A DNA stretch of 64,000 nt from Rhodobacterales bacterium (GCA_025362795.1 JANYFE010000054.1:1-64000); one strand, 5' to 3'. Shown: positions 34,434 to 44,370, counted from the first letter of the stretch. Notes: generated by a model from the sequence alone, not told the origin. Made by a program: numbers and translations.

Positions 34434-36826
34434 CAGAATTTGGTCGCGATGGTCAGATCAAAGGTCTGCTCTTTGTCATAGCTTTCCTTCTTGAGCGCCT
34501 TGGTAAAGTTCAACCGCAGCGGACCCAGCGGAGTTTTCCACAAGATCGACAGCCCGACCACTGATCGGATATGCATGCTGTCATCGACCGGCCCGCCGGT
34601 GCCCGCGGTATCATCCAGCCCCCAGACCGAACCCACATCCAGGAATGCGCCGCCGTTGATGCCATATTCTTCAGGCAGGCCAAGCGGGAAGTCGGTTTCC
34701 AGATGGGCAATCGCATAGATGTTGCCGCCAAGCGCGTCGTTGTTGTCCGCCCCCGGGTCACGCGGCCCAATGCCATTGGGTTGGAAGCCGCGCATCTTGC
34801 CGTTGCCAAAGAACCGCTCGGTCACGCGCGGGGTATAGCCGCCGATGCCCTTTACCACACCGCCTTCGAAAATGGCGCGCAAGTCGACCTGATCGTTGAA
34901 AACCTTGGTTTCCGCCAATGCCAGCGCCCGCGTCGATATATACTTGGCGTCGCCACCAAGACCCGCGAAATCCTGACTGAACCGCAGCAGCATGCCGCCG
35001 TTGGGGTGCAGACCAGAGGCCCGGTTGTCATAGCTATAGTTATAGCCGAGGCTGGATGTGACCCTGGTGCCCTCTTCGCGCAGCAAGATCGCGGACGACC
35101 CATTCGACGTTTCATCGACCGTCGTCGTTGCCGGGTCATCGACGACAGCGCCATCGACATTGTTGAGCGTGTCCTTGGAGATTTTATAATTCAAACCAAG
35201 GCGGCCAAAGTCACTGATCGGAAACTCGATCGACGGCGACAGCGAGATATCCTGGGTGTCGTAGTTGGCGTTGTCATGCTTGGATCGGGCATAGATACCG
35301 CTAAACGCAAATTGCAGATCGCGGCCCAGAAACGCAGGTTCGACGAATTGAAGAGAGGAATTCAGGCTGCTGCCGCCGGTCTGTGCATTGATCTTCAGGC
35401 TTTGACCCCGACCGAGGAAGTTTGTCTCGGCAAATCCGATGTTCAGCCCAAAGCCTGACGATACGCCGTAGGTCGCACCAAAACTAAGCGATCCGGTCGG
35501 CTGCTCGACCACATCGACCTTGACCACGGTCTGATCCGCCCCGGTTCCGGCGGCACTGTTGACCTGCACATCCGAAAAATAGCCCAAAGCCCGAATGCGC
35601 TCCGCGGCCTGGCGAATTTCACGCGGATTGAAGGGATCGCCTTCCACCGTGTGGAACTGGCGGCGCACCACCGAATCCAGCGTCGTGGTGTTGCCTTCGA
35701 TGTCGATGCGTTCGACAAACACCTTCTCGCCACGGGTCACGGCAAAGGTCACATCCAGCGTTCCGTCGCGATCATTGCGGGCAATGCGCGGGTCGACCCG
35801 GATGAAGTTCAACCCCTTTTTCAACGCCAGTGATTCCATTGCGGCCACGTTGTTGTCGATGATGTTGGGCGAATAGGTGACGCCGCTGCGCAGACGGCGC
35901 ACCTTGTCAAACTCTGCCGCATCGACACCTTCCACTTCGGAAATAGTGGCAACTTTGCCGATCCTGAAGCTTTGACCTTCGCGGATCGTGAACGTCAGAA
36001 ACGTCGCGTCCCGTTCGCGGGCATAGTTTGCCGACGCATCAAGCACCTGAAAATCAAGATAGCCGCGCGACAGATAGAAATCCTTGAGCAGCTGTTTGTC
36101 GAGGTCCAGCCGGTCAGACACGAATGTGTCGCGCTGAATCAGCTGGTGCAAGATACCCGCTTGCTTGGTTTGCAGGATCTGGCGCAGGCGATAGTCGGAA
36201 AACGCACGGTTGCCGACAAAGTTAAGCCTTTGAATTTCTGCGACGGCACCTTCGGTAATCTCGAACACCAGATCAACGCGGTTGTCTGACCGGCGGATGA
36301 TGCGCGGCGTGACAGCGGCGGCCATGCGGCCTTTGACGCGGTACAGATCGGTGATGGCCGCGGCATCCGTCTCGGCCTGCGCCGGAGAGTAAACCAGCCG
36401 CGAGCGCGACTTGGTGACGGCCGTCAACGCTTCGTCCTTGACGCGGTTATTGCCCTGATAATCAACCACGTTCAACATGGGATATTCGGTGACGCGGACC
36501 ACAAGCGTGCCCCCCTGCGGAAGCAGTTCGATCTTTTCGAACAGGCCAGAGGCAGAGATCCGCTGGAAAGCATCGTTCAAAGCAGCGGCCGATATGGCCT
36601 TGCCCTTGGCTATCCCGGCATAAGACAGGATCGTCGCAGCATCCACCCGCTGGTTGCCGTCAATCGTGACGGTGCTGAACGTATAACTTTGGGCCGACGC
36701 GGAGGTTGGGGCGAAACTTGCGACGCAAAAAGTTGCAAAGCAAACCAAGAGGGCCAGGAAGGTCAAGCGACAAGCGCCGGTCTTCGGCAATGCCATGACA
36801 GCCTTTGCGTCCGTGTTAGCCTGCAT
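34433..36826 (-). CDS. bamA: Outer membrane protein assembly factor BamA
   Basis: 797 residues. A signal peptide (VCFATFCVASFAPTSASAQS) is followed by five POTRA domains, for example VTIDGNQRVDAATILSYAGI and RIDIEGNTTTLDSVVRRQFH. The C-terminal barrel carries VRFxG-like loop segments (RFFGNGKMRGFQPNGIGPRD) and ends LTIATKF with a terminal Phe. It inserts beta-barrel proteins in the outer membrane. Met11 is an alternative start. An inverted repeat lies 20 to 55 bases upstream of the start. Confidence 0.96.
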   Translation of the reverse strand: MQANTDAKAVMALPKTGACRLTFLALLVCFATFCVASFAPTSASAQSYTFSTVTIDGNQRVDAATILSYAGIAKGKAISAAALNDAFQRISASGLFEKIELLPQGGTLVVRVTEYPMLNVVDYQGNNRVKDEALTAVTKSRSRLVYSPAQAETDAAAITDLYRVKGRMAAAVTPRIIRRSDNRVDLVFEITEGAVAEIQRLNFVGNRAFSDYRLRQILQTKQAGILHQLIQRDTFVSDRLDLDKQLLKDFYLSRGYLDFQVLDASANYARERDATFLTFTIREGQSFRIGKVATISEVEGVDAAEFDKVRRLRSGVTYSPNIIDNNVAAMESLALKKGLNFIRVDPRIARNDRDGTLDVTFAVTRGEKVFVERIDIEGNTTTLDSVVRRQFHTVEGDPFNPREIRQAAERIRALGYFSDVQVNSAAGTGADQTVVKVDVVEQPTGSLSFGATYGVSSGFGLNIGFAETNFLGRGQSLKINAQTGGSSLNSSLQFVEPAFLGRDLQFAFSGIYARSKHDNANYDTQDISLSPSIEFPISDFGRLGLNYKISKDTLNNVDGAVVDDPATTTVDETSNGSSAILLREEGTRVTSSLGYNYSYDNRASGLHPNGGMLLRFSQDFAGLGGDAKYISTRALALAETKVFNDQVDLRAIFEGGVVKGIGGYTPRVTERFFGNGKMRGFQPNGIGPRDPGADNNDALGGNIYAIAHLETDFPLGLPEEYGINGGAFLDVGSVWGLDDTAGTGGPVDDSMHIRSVVGLSILWKTPLGPLRLNFTKALKKESYDKEQTFDLTIATKF

Positions 36827-36844
36827 GACCCGCCCCGTTCTATG

Positions 36845-36882
36845 AACCCGTTCCAGCCTGACTATCGGCTTGGGAACGGGTT
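36845..36882. promoter_or_regulatory. Stem-loop in the rseP-bamA gap
   Basis: AACCCGTTCC (36845-36854) and GGAACGGGTT (36873-36882) are perfect 10-bp arms. Nested AGCC/GGCT arms (36855-36858 and 36867-36870) extend the structure. It lies just upstream of the bamA start on the minus strand. There is no T-run in either direction, so a leader element, RNA-processing site or operator is as likely as a terminator. Confidence 0.45.
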
Positions 36883-36986
36883 GTCAAAACCACGCAAGGC
36901 GAGGTTTGGCCTCTGGGGCGGGGTAGCGCCAAAAACATGTGGATAGATTGTCTTTTCGGTCCGGCTTTTCTGGCAAGAGAATCAGC

Positions 36987-38327
36987 TCAGCTGCACAGGA
37001 ACAGGTCGTTTGACATGGCAAACACCATCAGCGAGATCAACATCGCCAACCCCACGGACATCAACACCTGCAAGGCGCGCTCGGTCGGGGCGCGGCCAGT
37101 GGTCGCTTCCCAGATGTGAAACACCAGATGGCCGCCATCCAGCACCGGAATCGGGAACAGGTTCAAAAGGCCGATCGACAACGACAGCAGTGCCAGCGTC
37201 TCTATGAACGTCTGCCAGCCAGACCGGGCGGCAGCGCCGACGACCTTGGCCATTCCGATGGGGCCCGAAATGTTGCAGCTGGATATAGCACCGCTGATGA
37301 TATGGCCAAGCCCGGACATCGTGGTTTTCGCCATATACCAGGTCTGGTTCCACGACAGTTTGGCCGCTTCTCCCAAGCCCGGCTCGCGGATTTGCGGGTC
37401 AAACAAGGCTCCACCCGACAGTCCGATCAGCCATCGCGTCTCGAACCCGCCATCGGCGGTCGGCAGATCGCGGCGGCGCGGGGACAGCGACAGATCAAAA
37501 GTCTTGCCATCGCGCCAGACCGTCAACGGGATCGGCTGGCCCGCCGTCGCCTCGACCAAGGCGGGCAACTGCGCAAAGGTGGCGATCGGCTGACCCGCCG
37601 CCGTTATGATCACGTCACCCGCCCGCAATCCGGCATCGAGCGCGGCGGATTCGGGATAGACCGCAGAAGCCACCGGCGGCAGCGGATGCGGGGCCTGCAC
37701 GGTCAGTCTGCCGTCGCCGCGCTGAATGTCATAGGTGACGGCCGGCAGCGGCCCCAGCTTGTCGGCCACTTTGAAGAATGTAGTCAGATCAGGCGTTTCG
37801 GTTCCGTTCAGTGCCAGAATCCGGTCGCCGACCTGCAAGGTTTCCGGTGTGTAGGGCAAGGCGCGCAGCGACCCGATCACCGGCTCGTTCACCGCGACCC
37901 CGGTATACAGAATGGTGCCAAAGAACAAAAACAGCGTCAGCGCAATGTTGAACGCCGGCCCGGCGATCACCGTGGCCGACCGCGCCCAAAGGGGGGCACC
38001 TTGCATCGAATGGCGGCGTTCCTCGGCGCTCAAACCGGCCAGCCCGCTGGCATCGGGGCGGGACGATGCGTCGGAATCGCCCAAAAACCGCACATAGCCC
38101 CCAAAGGGCAACAGGGCAATCTGCCAGCGGGTGCCGCGTTTGTCGACGCGCGACAGCAGCTTTGGCCCGAAGCCAAGCGAGAAGACCTCGGCATGGATGC
38201 CGCACCATCGCCCGACAATGTAATGGCCGAACTCGTGGACTGCCACGATGACCAGCAGCGCCGCAATGAATGACAGCGCCGTCCAGGCCGTGCCGCCAAA
38301 TGCGGATACCATTCCTGAAAAATCCAA
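36987..38327 (-). CDS. rseP: RIP metalloprotease RseP (site-2 protease)
   Basis: 446 residues. The zinc motif is VAVHEFGHYIVGRWCGI (HExxH). Two PDZ domains follow (GSLRALPYTPETLQVGDRIL; AVYPESAALDAGLRAGDVII), and the C-terminal LNLFPIPVLDGGHLVFHIWE supplies the third ligand (LDG). It cleaves membrane-bound anti-sigma factors and signal-peptide remnants. The most likely start is TTG 38327, one base before the dxr stop codon, with AGGGG upstream. ATG at 38312 is too close to its only SD candidate. Confidence 0.94.
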   Translation of the reverse strand: MDFSGMVSAFGGTAWTALSFIAALLVIVAVHEFGHYIVGRWCGIHAEVFSLGFGPKLLSRVDKRGTRWQIALLPFGGYVRFLGDSDASSRPDASGLAGLSAEERRHSMQGAPLWARSATVIAGPAFNIALTLFLFFGTILYTGVAVNEPVIGSLRALPYTPETLQVGDRILALNGTETPDLTTFFKVADKLGPLPAVTYDIQRGDGRLTVQAPHPLPPVASAVYPESAALDAGLRAGDVIITAAGQPIATFAQLPALVEATAGQPIPLTVWRDGKTFDLSLSPRRRDLPTADGGFETRWLIGLSGGALFDPQIREPGLGEAAKLSWNQTWYMAKTTMSGLGHIISGAISSCNISGPIGMAKVVGAAARSGWQTFIETLALLSLSIGLLNLFPIPVLDGGHLVFHIWEATTGRAPTERALQVLMSVGLAMLISLMVFAMSNDLFLCS

Positions 38328-38328
38328 A

Positions 38329-39519
38329 TTACAGCCCCTGACCTTGTCGCATTTTCTGTGCCGCCTCGACCGCCTGCACGCGCGCAAGTTGGTCGATTTC
38401 CATCACATCATCAAGTCCCGTGGCGGCTTTTCCAAGGCTGGCGCGGGCCGAAACTCGGGCAAGCGTGGCCTCGACAAGATGGGCCATGTCCATGAAACCG
38501 ATGCCCCCCGCGATGAACTGATCCAGCGCCACTTCCTTGGCGGCGTTGAATGCGGCCCCTGCAAGCCCGCGCACCGCCATCACCTCACGCGCCAGACGCA
38601 GCGCCGGAAAACGGTCCAGATCGGGGGCGCGGAAAGTTAGCGTGCCCACCGACGCCAGATCCAGCCGCGCCACCGGCAGGGCGTCGCGCACCGGCCAGTT
38701 CAGTGCATAGCCGATGGCATGCCGCATGTCGGGTGCCCCCAGATGCGCCATCATCGCGCCGTCTCGGTAGCAGACCATCGAATGGATCAGGGATTCGGGA
38801 TGGATGATCACTTCGATCTGATCCGGCTCCACCCCAAAAAACTCGCGTGTTTCAATAAGTTCCAAGGCTTTGTTAAACATGGATGCACTGTCGATGGTGA
38901 TCCGTTGCCCCATCGACCAGTTGGGATGGGTCGTGGCATCTGCCAGTGTCGCCTGCGCCAGCCGCGCCAAAGGCCAGTCGCGCAACGCGCCGCCGGACGC
39001 GGTCAGGATAACCCGCTCAACCGCTGCGATATCTTCGCCAACAAGCGCCTGAAAGATCGCCGAATGCTCGCTGTCAACCGGCAGGATGCGGCCGCCATGC
39101 ATCGCTGCCGTTGCCATCAGCAAAGGCCCCGCCGTCACCAGACTTTCCTTGTTGGCCAGCGCCAGCGTCGCGCCTTGCTCCAGCGCCCGCAGGCCCGGTT
39201 GCAGCCCGGCAACGCCAATGATCGCTGACATCACCCAATCAGCGGGCCGCGTCGCCGCCTCGGCAATCGCCGGGGCACCCGCTGCACACTCAATCCCCGA
39301 TCCGGCCAGCGCATCGCGCAAAAGGGGCAGCACCGCTGCATCCGCGCAAAGCGCGACCTCGGCCTTCAACGCCCGCGCCATCTCCGCAAGCCGCGCCACA
39401 TTGCGCCCGCCACTGACTGCCACAGTCCGAAATACCCGCGGCCCGCCTTGCCGCATCAGCAGGTCAAAGGTGTTTTCTCCGACCGAACCCGTGATGCCAA
39501 AAACCGAAATCCGTCGCAT
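38329..39519 (-). CDS. dxr: 1-deoxy-D-xylulose-5-phosphate reductoisomerase
   Basis: 396 residues. It catalyses the second step of the non-mevalonate isoprenoid pathway. ISVFGITGSVGENTFDLLMR is the NADPH-binding start (the usual GSIG reads GSVG). LPVDSEHSAIFQALVGEDIA and the metal-site region ILTASGGALRDWP follow, then THPNWSMGQRITIDSASMFN. ATG 39519 abuts the cdsA stop; the upstream in-frame residues are not conserved. Confidence 0.95.
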   Translation of the reverse strand: MRRISVFGITGSVGENTFDLLMRQGGPRVFRTVAVSGGRNVARLAEMARALKAEVALCADAAVLPLLRDALAGSGIECAAGAPAIAEAATRPADWVMSAIIGVAGLQPGLRALEQGATLALANKESLVTAGPLLMATAAMHGGRILPVDSEHSAIFQALVGEDIAAVERVILTASGGALRDWPLARLAQATLADATTHPNWSMGQRITIDSASMFNKALELIETREFFGVEPDQIEVIIHPESLIHSMVCYRDGAMMAHLGAPDMRHAIGYALNWPVRDALPVARLDLASVGTLTFRAPDLDRFPALRLAREVMAVRGLAGAAFNAAKEVALDQFIAGGIGFMDMAHLVEATLARVSARASLGKAATGLDDVMEIDQLARVQAVEAAQKMRQGQGL

Positions 39520-39520
39520 C

Positions 39521-40318
39521 CTAGCCCGCCACTCCGAATGGCAGCGGGATCGCCTGCGCAATGACGATCACCGCCAGCACTGCGCCAATCAACGCGTCAA
39601 ACCGGTCCAGCACGCCACCATGACCCGGGATCAAACCCGAGGCATCCTTGACCCCCGCCCGGCGTTTGATCCAGCTTTCCAGAATGTCGCCCATTTGGCC
39701 GGAAAAGGCGACCAGCGGCGAAAAGATCAAGATGCCCCAACCAGCCGCGCCGGAAAGCGCAAAGGCAAGCCCGACCAAAGCCGCGCCAATCCAGCCTGCC
39801 ACGGTGCCCGACCAGGTCTTTTTGGGGCTGACCTGTGGCCAGAACTTTGGCCCGCCCAACAACCGCCCCGCGAAATAGCCAAGGGTATCAGAAACGACAA
39901 CAACCAGAATGATCCACAAAAACACCAAGGGCCCCTGATGGCGCAGCACCAGAAAGCCGACACCCGACAGCAGTATAAGCAGTGCATAGCCTGCAATCAC
40001 CGCCCTGTCGCCGCGCGAGGTCAGATACAGGCCCAAAGGCGGCAAAAGCAGCAACACCAGCCCCCAGGGCGGCGGCACCAAGGCCATGTTCGCCAAAAGG
40101 CACAGCGCCGCAAGTCCAGCCAGTCCCAGACGCAGGTTTTCGGCCCGCTTGGCGGTCATTCCGCCCAATTCCCAGATCATCACCGCGAAGACCACCAAGA
40201 TGGCCGCGCGAAAGAAGATGCCGCCCTCAAAGGTTGCGACAGCCCCGGCGGTGATCATCACCAGTCCCGACACCACCCTGACCCGCAGATCGGCCCAACG
40301 ATCCGCACGTTGGCTCAT
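39521..40318 (-). CDS. cdsA: Phosphatidate cytidylyltransferase
   Basis: 265 residues with about seven hydrophobic helices. The CTP transferase signature reads VSDTLGYFAGRLLGGPKFWP, QVSPKKTWSGTVAGW, and ends near SGQMGDILESWIKRRAGVKD, ASGLIPGHGGVLDRFDALIG. It makes CDP-diacylglycerol for phospholipid synthesis. ATG 40318 overlaps the uppS stop (ATGA). Confidence 0.95.
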   Translation of the reverse strand: MSQRADRWADLRVRVVSGLVMITAGAVATFEGGIFFRAAILVVFAVMIWELGGMTAKRAENLRLGLAGLAALCLLANMALVPPPWGLVLLLLPPLGLYLTSRGDRAVIAGYALLILLSGVGFLVLRHQGPLVFLWIILVVVVSDTLGYFAGRLLGGPKFWPQVSPKKTWSGTVAGWIGAALVGLAFALSGAAGWGILIFSPLVAFSGQMGDILESWIKRRAGVKDASGLIPGHGGVLDRFDALIGAVLAVIVIAQAIPLPFGVAG

Positions 40319-41073
40319 GCCGTGGCAACCCCGCCAAACCGTCGCTCGCGATTGCCAAAGCGGGCTACGATCGACGCCAATTCGGCCGGGGTGAAATCGG
40401 GCCACAGCGTCGGGGTGAATTCGTATTCGGCATAGGCCGCCTGCCAGGGCAGAAAGTTGGAGGTCCGGGTTTCGCCAGAGGTACGGATCACCAGATCCGG
40501 GTCAGGCAGATCCGCGGTGTCCAGCCGCGAAGATATCAGCGCATCGTCCACCTGATCCGGTCTGAGCCGCCCCTCTGCGACGTCAACCGTCAGGGCGCGA
40601 ATGGCGCGGGTCAACTCGTCCCGTCCGCCATAATTGATCGCCACTGTCAGGTTCAGCCGGGAATAGGGTGCGGTCCGCGCCTCGATTCCCGCCATCAGGC
40701 GTTGCAGTTTGGGATCCAGTTTGGTCCGGTCGCCGATAAAGCGCATCCGCACCGATTCCGCCGCCAGCTTGTCGGCCTCACGTTCGATATAGCGGGCAAA
40801 GATCGACATCAGGCCCAGCACTTCCTCGGTCGAGCGTTTCCAATTCTCGGTCGAGAATGCGTAGATCGTCAGCCAGCGGATGCCGATATCCGGGGCGCAG
40901 CGCACGATTTCCTTGACGCGTTCGGCGCCCTTGCGATGGCCTACAAGGCGCGGCCAACCACGATCGGTCGCCCAACGCCCGTTGCCGTCCATGATGATGG
41001 CAACATGCTCGGCCAGCCGCAAATCGGGGCGTGCCGTCATCTTGTTGGTCGTGTCTGTCAAGCCCGCGCCCAT
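40315..41073 (-). CDS. uppS: Polyprenyl diphosphate (undecaprenyl-PP) synthase
   Basis: 252 residues. VAIIMDGNGRWATDRGWPRL carries the catalytic Asp and binding loop. YAFSTENWKRSTEEVLGLM and DLVIRTSGETRTSNFLPWQA are diagnostic of cis-prenyltransferases; the latter has T and P where RLSNFLLWQ is usual. It supplies the lipid carrier for peptidoglycan, O-antigen and capsule. The start is uncertain: ATG 41073 has AAGAGG directly adjacent, and Met12 (41040) is an alternative. Confidence 0.94.
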   Translation of the reverse strand: MGAGLTDTTNKMTARPDLRLAEHVAIIMDGNGRWATDRGWPRLVGHRKGAERVKEIVRCAPDIGIRWLTIYAFSTENWKRSTEEVLGLMSIFARYIEREADKLAAESVRMRFIGDRTKLDPKLQRLMAGIEARTAPYSRLNLTVAINYGGRDELTRAIRALTVDVAEGRLRPDQVDDALISSRLDTADLPDPDLVIRTSGETRTSNFLPWQAAYAEYEFTPTLWPDFTPAELASIVARFGNRERRFGGVATA

Positions 41074-41146
41074 CCTCTTTTCTGCACATAATACATTGGC
41101 ACTGGTGAAACCGTTACGCGAAAATATCGGGGGGAAGGATCACGGT

Positions 41147-41713
41147 CTAAACTTGCATGATTTCGTGCTGCTTGCTTTCCAGCGCACGGTCAACGGCGGC
41201 GATTGTCTTGTCAGTCATTTGCTGGACCTCGTCGGCCCACATTTCCTGATCATCCTCGCCCATGCCGGCGGCCTTGGCCTTTTTGATCTGGTCCATGCCG
41301 TCACGGCGCACGTTGCGAACGGCGACCTTGGCATTTTCGGCATAGGTGCCGGCAACCTTGGACAGCTGACGGCGGCGTTCCTCGTTCAGTTCGGGGATCG
41401 GCAGCCGGATCAAGGGGCCGTCAGAGATCGGGTTGATGCCAATGCCGCTTTCGCGGATCGCCTTTTCCACCTTGCTGACCATTGCCTTGTCCCAGACGTT
41501 GATGACGACCATGCGCGGCTCCGGCACGTTGACGGTGCCAAGCTGGTTGATCGGCGTCATCTGACCATAGGCGTCGACCATGATCGGTTCGACGATCGAG
41601 GCCGAGGCGCGTCCGGTACGCAAACTGGCAAATTCGGTGCGCAGCGCGTTCATCGCGCCATCCATCCGGCGCTGGATCGCGTCGGTGTCTATGTCGAGGT
41701 CAGCATCGGCCAT
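41147..41713 (-). CDS. frr: Ribosome recycling factor
   Basis: 188 residues. [20 protein letters not shown] and [20 protein letters not shown] begin the family. [20 protein letters not shown] and [20 protein letters not shown], then [20 protein letters not shown] follow. It splits post-termination ribosomes with EF-G. frr normally follows pyrH directly; here an RTX protein gene on the opposite strand separates them. Confidence 0.96.
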   Translation of the reverse strand: MADADLDIDTDAIQRRMDGAMNALRTEFASLRTGRASASIVEPIMVDAYGQMTPINQLGTVNVPEPRMVVINVWDKAMVSKVEKAIRESGIGINPISDGPLIRLPIPELNEERRRQLSKVAGTYAENAKVAVRNVRRDGMDQIKKAKAAGMGEDDQEMWADEVQQMTDKTIAAVDRALESKQHEIMQV

Positions 41714-42033
41714 CTCGCGTTTTCATCCCATCTCCGGTTTCGCCCCGTTTCCGGGGTCTTGGCACTGTATAACAGAAAGCTGCGGCGGGCGTATAGGGGC
41801 CGCACCGCCGGACGGTCAGGTTGCCCGCATCTGCAAATGGCGGCAGGGGCACATCCCGAGTCGCAATCCCCGGTTGCAATGTGGATTTAATCGTAAAAGC
41901 GCCGTTAAATAAGGGCCTGCCCAGATAGATTATGGGCCAATTGAGTTGATCGACTCGGACGGAGCTGACTAGCATTCACATGGGGACCAATTGCATCTCA
42001 TCCCCTTAAAATTTTCACCGAATGGAGGAAGAC
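41714..42033. other. 320-bp intergenic region upstream of frr and the RTX gene
   Basis: No gene is visible. It must contain the promoters for minus-strand frr and plus-strand RTX. CCCCG-TTT-CCGGGG near 41741-41754 is a small hairpin on the frr side, and CTGTATAAC near 41766-41774 gives a possible -10 (GTTATACAG) for frr on the minus strand. The stretch from about 41880 to 42020 is AT-richer and includes TTTAATCG and CGTTAAATAAGG, consistent with a promoter for the RTX gene. No clear -35/-10 pair could be fixed. Confidence 0.4.
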
Positions 42034-43596
42034 ATGGCACTTGTGACCTTGACGGACGTTTTCGCCAATCTGGACAACTGGCCGGGAAATTTGTTTGCGG
42101 CATCTGATGGCTCGACCATCGTGGCGCATACTGCGACCCGCTTTGCCTACACCTTTCTGGCCGGCACCAATTTTGCGGGCTTCACCGTCACCGCGACGGG
42201 CACCGGCTTTGCCTATGACGGGACGACGCCGACTGCGGGGGCCATGCAGGCACTGACGATCACCGACGCGGGCGGAAACATTGTGATGACGGTCGCGAAT
42301 ATTGCCGCGAAAAGCCTTGCCAGCGACCTGTCGCTGTTTGCCGCCTATGAATTTGGCTGGACCGACCCAGATGGCAATGTCGTCAACTCACAGCAGTCGA
42401 ATGCCTGGTCATTGCTACTGTCGGGGAAAGATACGATCAACGGAACGTCTGGCAATGACAACAAAGGTTTTGCCGGTGTCGATGCTGGCAACGACATCTA
42501 CAACATGGGTGCTGGCGATGATCGGGTCAACGGCGGCTTGGGCAACGATACGATCAATGGGGGTGACGGTTGGGATGGGCTGTCTTTTGAACAGACCACC
42601 TGGAACGAAGGTCTCCCGATGGTGCGCGGTATTACCGTGAATGTTGCGGCAGGAACGGTTTTGGACCCCTATGGCTATACCGACCATTTCACCGGGCTGG
42701 AATGGATCTCCGGGTCGGCGTTCAATGACGTGTTCAAGGGCTCCGCAACCACAGAAATGACCTTTCGCGGCCTGCGGGGCGTCGACACGTTCATTGCAGG
42801 CAGCCAAAATGACTGGGCGGAATACGGCGATGACGCGTGGAGCGGCGGCAAGCGCGGCATTCTGGCCAATCTGGCAACCGGCATTTCCGGCACTGACATT
42901 TTGGGCACGATCCGCGACGGCTTTGGCAATCTTGACAAGACTGTGAACCTGCAAAGCGTCGCGGGGACACGTTTCAACGATACGTTCAATGGATCGGACG
43001 CAGACAATTCCTTTGCGGGCGGCGAAGGCAAAGACAGCTACAATGGCGGCGGCGGCATCGACGAACTGGTTTTCAACTGGTGGTTCACTGATGCCCAGCA
43101 GCACGGCATCGTGGTCAATCTGAGCCTGCTCAGCGGGCAGATTCTGGACGACGGTTTTGGCAACAAGGAAAATGCCGCGTCCATCGAGAACGTCGGGGGC
43201 ACCTCGCATAACGATCAGATCATCGGTGCCGTCGGGACCAATGTGTTCCAGGGCCGTGAAGGGGCCGACACTTTGGCCGGCGGAGGTGGGGCTGATGAAT
43301 TCCGCTGGAACCATTTTTCCGAAATCGGCGGCAATGATGTGGTGACGGATTTTCATGCCGGCGCCGGGGCCGATCAGGACAAAATCGGTCTGCGGGTCAC
43401 GGAATGGGGCGGCACCACCACGTTGCATCTGGTCAACGGCGCGGCAGCCACAGATGCCGTCGGGACCGTCATCTTCAACCAGGCGACCCATGTCCTGTCC
43501 TGGGACGCCGACGGCACCGGTGCGGGTGTCGCCATCGACATTGTCACGTTGAACGGCGTCGCTGCTTTGACGGCGGCGAATATCCTGCTGGCCTGA
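42034..43596 (+). CDS. RTX calcium-binding protein (type I secretion substrate candidate)
   Basis: 520 residues. The first 130 residues are a beta-rich domain without RTX repeats (TRFAYTFLAGTNFAGFTVTA). Glycine/aspartate nonapeptides follow: GNDIYNMGAGDDRVNGGLGN, then DTINGGDGWD, then EGADTLAGGGGADEFRW near the C-terminus. There is no signal peptide; secretion by a type I exporter through the C-terminal region is the family rule. GGAGGAAGAC gives a strong start at 42034, and four in-frame upstream codons from 42022 are unlikely. No enzyme domain is recognised; adhesion or surface-layer roles are possible. No exporter genes are in the window. Confidence 0.88.
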   Translation: MALVTLTDVFANLDNWPGNLFAASDGSTIVAHTATRFAYTFLAGTNFAGFTVTATGTGFAYDGTTPTAGAMQALTITDAGGNIVMTVANIAAKSLASDLSLFAAYEFGWTDPDGNVVNSQQSNAWSLLLSGKDTINGTSGNDNKGFAGVDAGNDIYNMGAGDDRVNGGLGNDTINGGDGWDGLSFEQTTWNEGLPMVRGITVNVAAGTVLDPYGYTDHFTGLEWISGSAFNDVFKGSATTEMTFRGLRGVDTFIAGSQNDWAEYGDDAWSGGKRGILANLATGISGTDILGTIRDGFGNLDKTVNLQSVAGTRFNDTFNGSDADNSFAGGEGKDSYNGGGGIDELVFNWWFTDAQQHGIVVNLSLLSGQILDDGFGNKENAASIENVGGTSHNDQIIGAVGTNVFQGREGADTLAGGGGADEFRWNHFSEIGGNDVVTDFHAGAGADQDKIGLRVTEWGGTTTLHLVNGAAATDAVGTVIFNQATHVLSWDADGTGAGVAIDIVTLNGVAALTAANILLA

Positions 43597-43607
43597 TCGC
43601 CCGCGCA

Positions 43608-43633
43608 GCCGGTGCGTCCTGCGGCGCACCGGC
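43608..43633. terminator. Hairpin between the convergent RTX and pyrH genes
   Basis: Perfect 9-bp arms GCCGGTGCG (43608-43616) and CGCACCGGC (43625-43633) with an 8-base loop, 12 bases after the RTX stop. No T-run follows, so efficiency is uncertain, but the position between convergent genes fits a terminator. Confidence 0.55.
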
Positions 43634-43641
43634 CCCGCACG

Positions 43642-44370
43642 TCATCCGTGCACCGTTGTGTAGGTGCCCTGCCCCGACAGGATACCCCGGAACCCACCTG
43701 GCTCGTCCAGCGAAAACACGATGATCGGCAGGTTGTTGTCACGGGCCAGCGCGATGGCGCTGGCATCCATCACCCCCAGATGCTTTTGCAGCACCTCATC
43801 ATAGCTGACCGTCTCATAACGCTTGGCGTCGGGGTATTTCTTGGGGTCCTTGTCATAGACACCGTCCACCTTGGTGCCTTTGAAGATCACCTGACAGGCC
43901 ATTTCCGACGCGCGCAGGGTGGCTGCGGTGTCGGTGGTGAAATACGGATTGCCGGTGCCCGCGGCAAAGATGCAAACCCGCTTTTTCTCCAGGTGGCGCA
44001 CGGCGCGGCGTCGGATGTAAGGCTCGCAAACCTGATCCATCGGGATGGCAGAGATGACACGCGTGAAGACGCCCAGTTCCTCCAGCGCCGATTGCATCGC
44101 AAGGGCGTTCATCACGGTGGCGAGCATTCCCATATAGTCGGCAGTGGTCCGCTCCATGCCTTGTGCACTGCCTTGCAGACCGCGAAAGATGTTGCCGCCG
44201 CCGATCACCATGCAGATCTCGACCCCAAGATCGCGCACCGATTTCACCTCTGACGCGATGCGCTGAACGGTGGGCGGGTGCAGCCCGTACCCCAGATCGC
44301 CCATCAGCGCCTCGCCCGAGATTTTCAGCATGACGCGGGAGTAGGCGATGTTGTGCGTGGCGTCTGGCAT
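43642..44370 (-). CDS. pyrH: UMP kinase
   Basis: 242 residues. [20 protein letters not shown] is the N-terminal phosphate loop, and [20 protein letters not shown] with [20 protein letters not shown] are diagnostic. [20 protein letters not shown] and [20 protein letters not shown] complete the amino-acid-kinase fold. It phosphorylates UMP to UDP. It heads the minus-strand envelope gene cluster, although an RTX gene now intervenes before frr. Confidence 0.96.
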   Translation of the reverse strand: MPDATHNIAYSRVMLKISGEALMGDLGYGLHPPTVQRIASEVKSVRDLGVEICMVIGGGNIFRGLQGSAQGMERTTADYMGMLATVMNALAMQSALEELGVFTRVISAIPMDQVCEPYIRRRAVRHLEKKRVCIFAAGTGNPYFTTDTAATLRASEMACQVIFKGTKVDGVYDKDPKKYPDAKRYETVSYDEVLQKHLGVMDASAIALARDNNLPIIVFSLDEPGGFRGILSGQGTYTTVHG

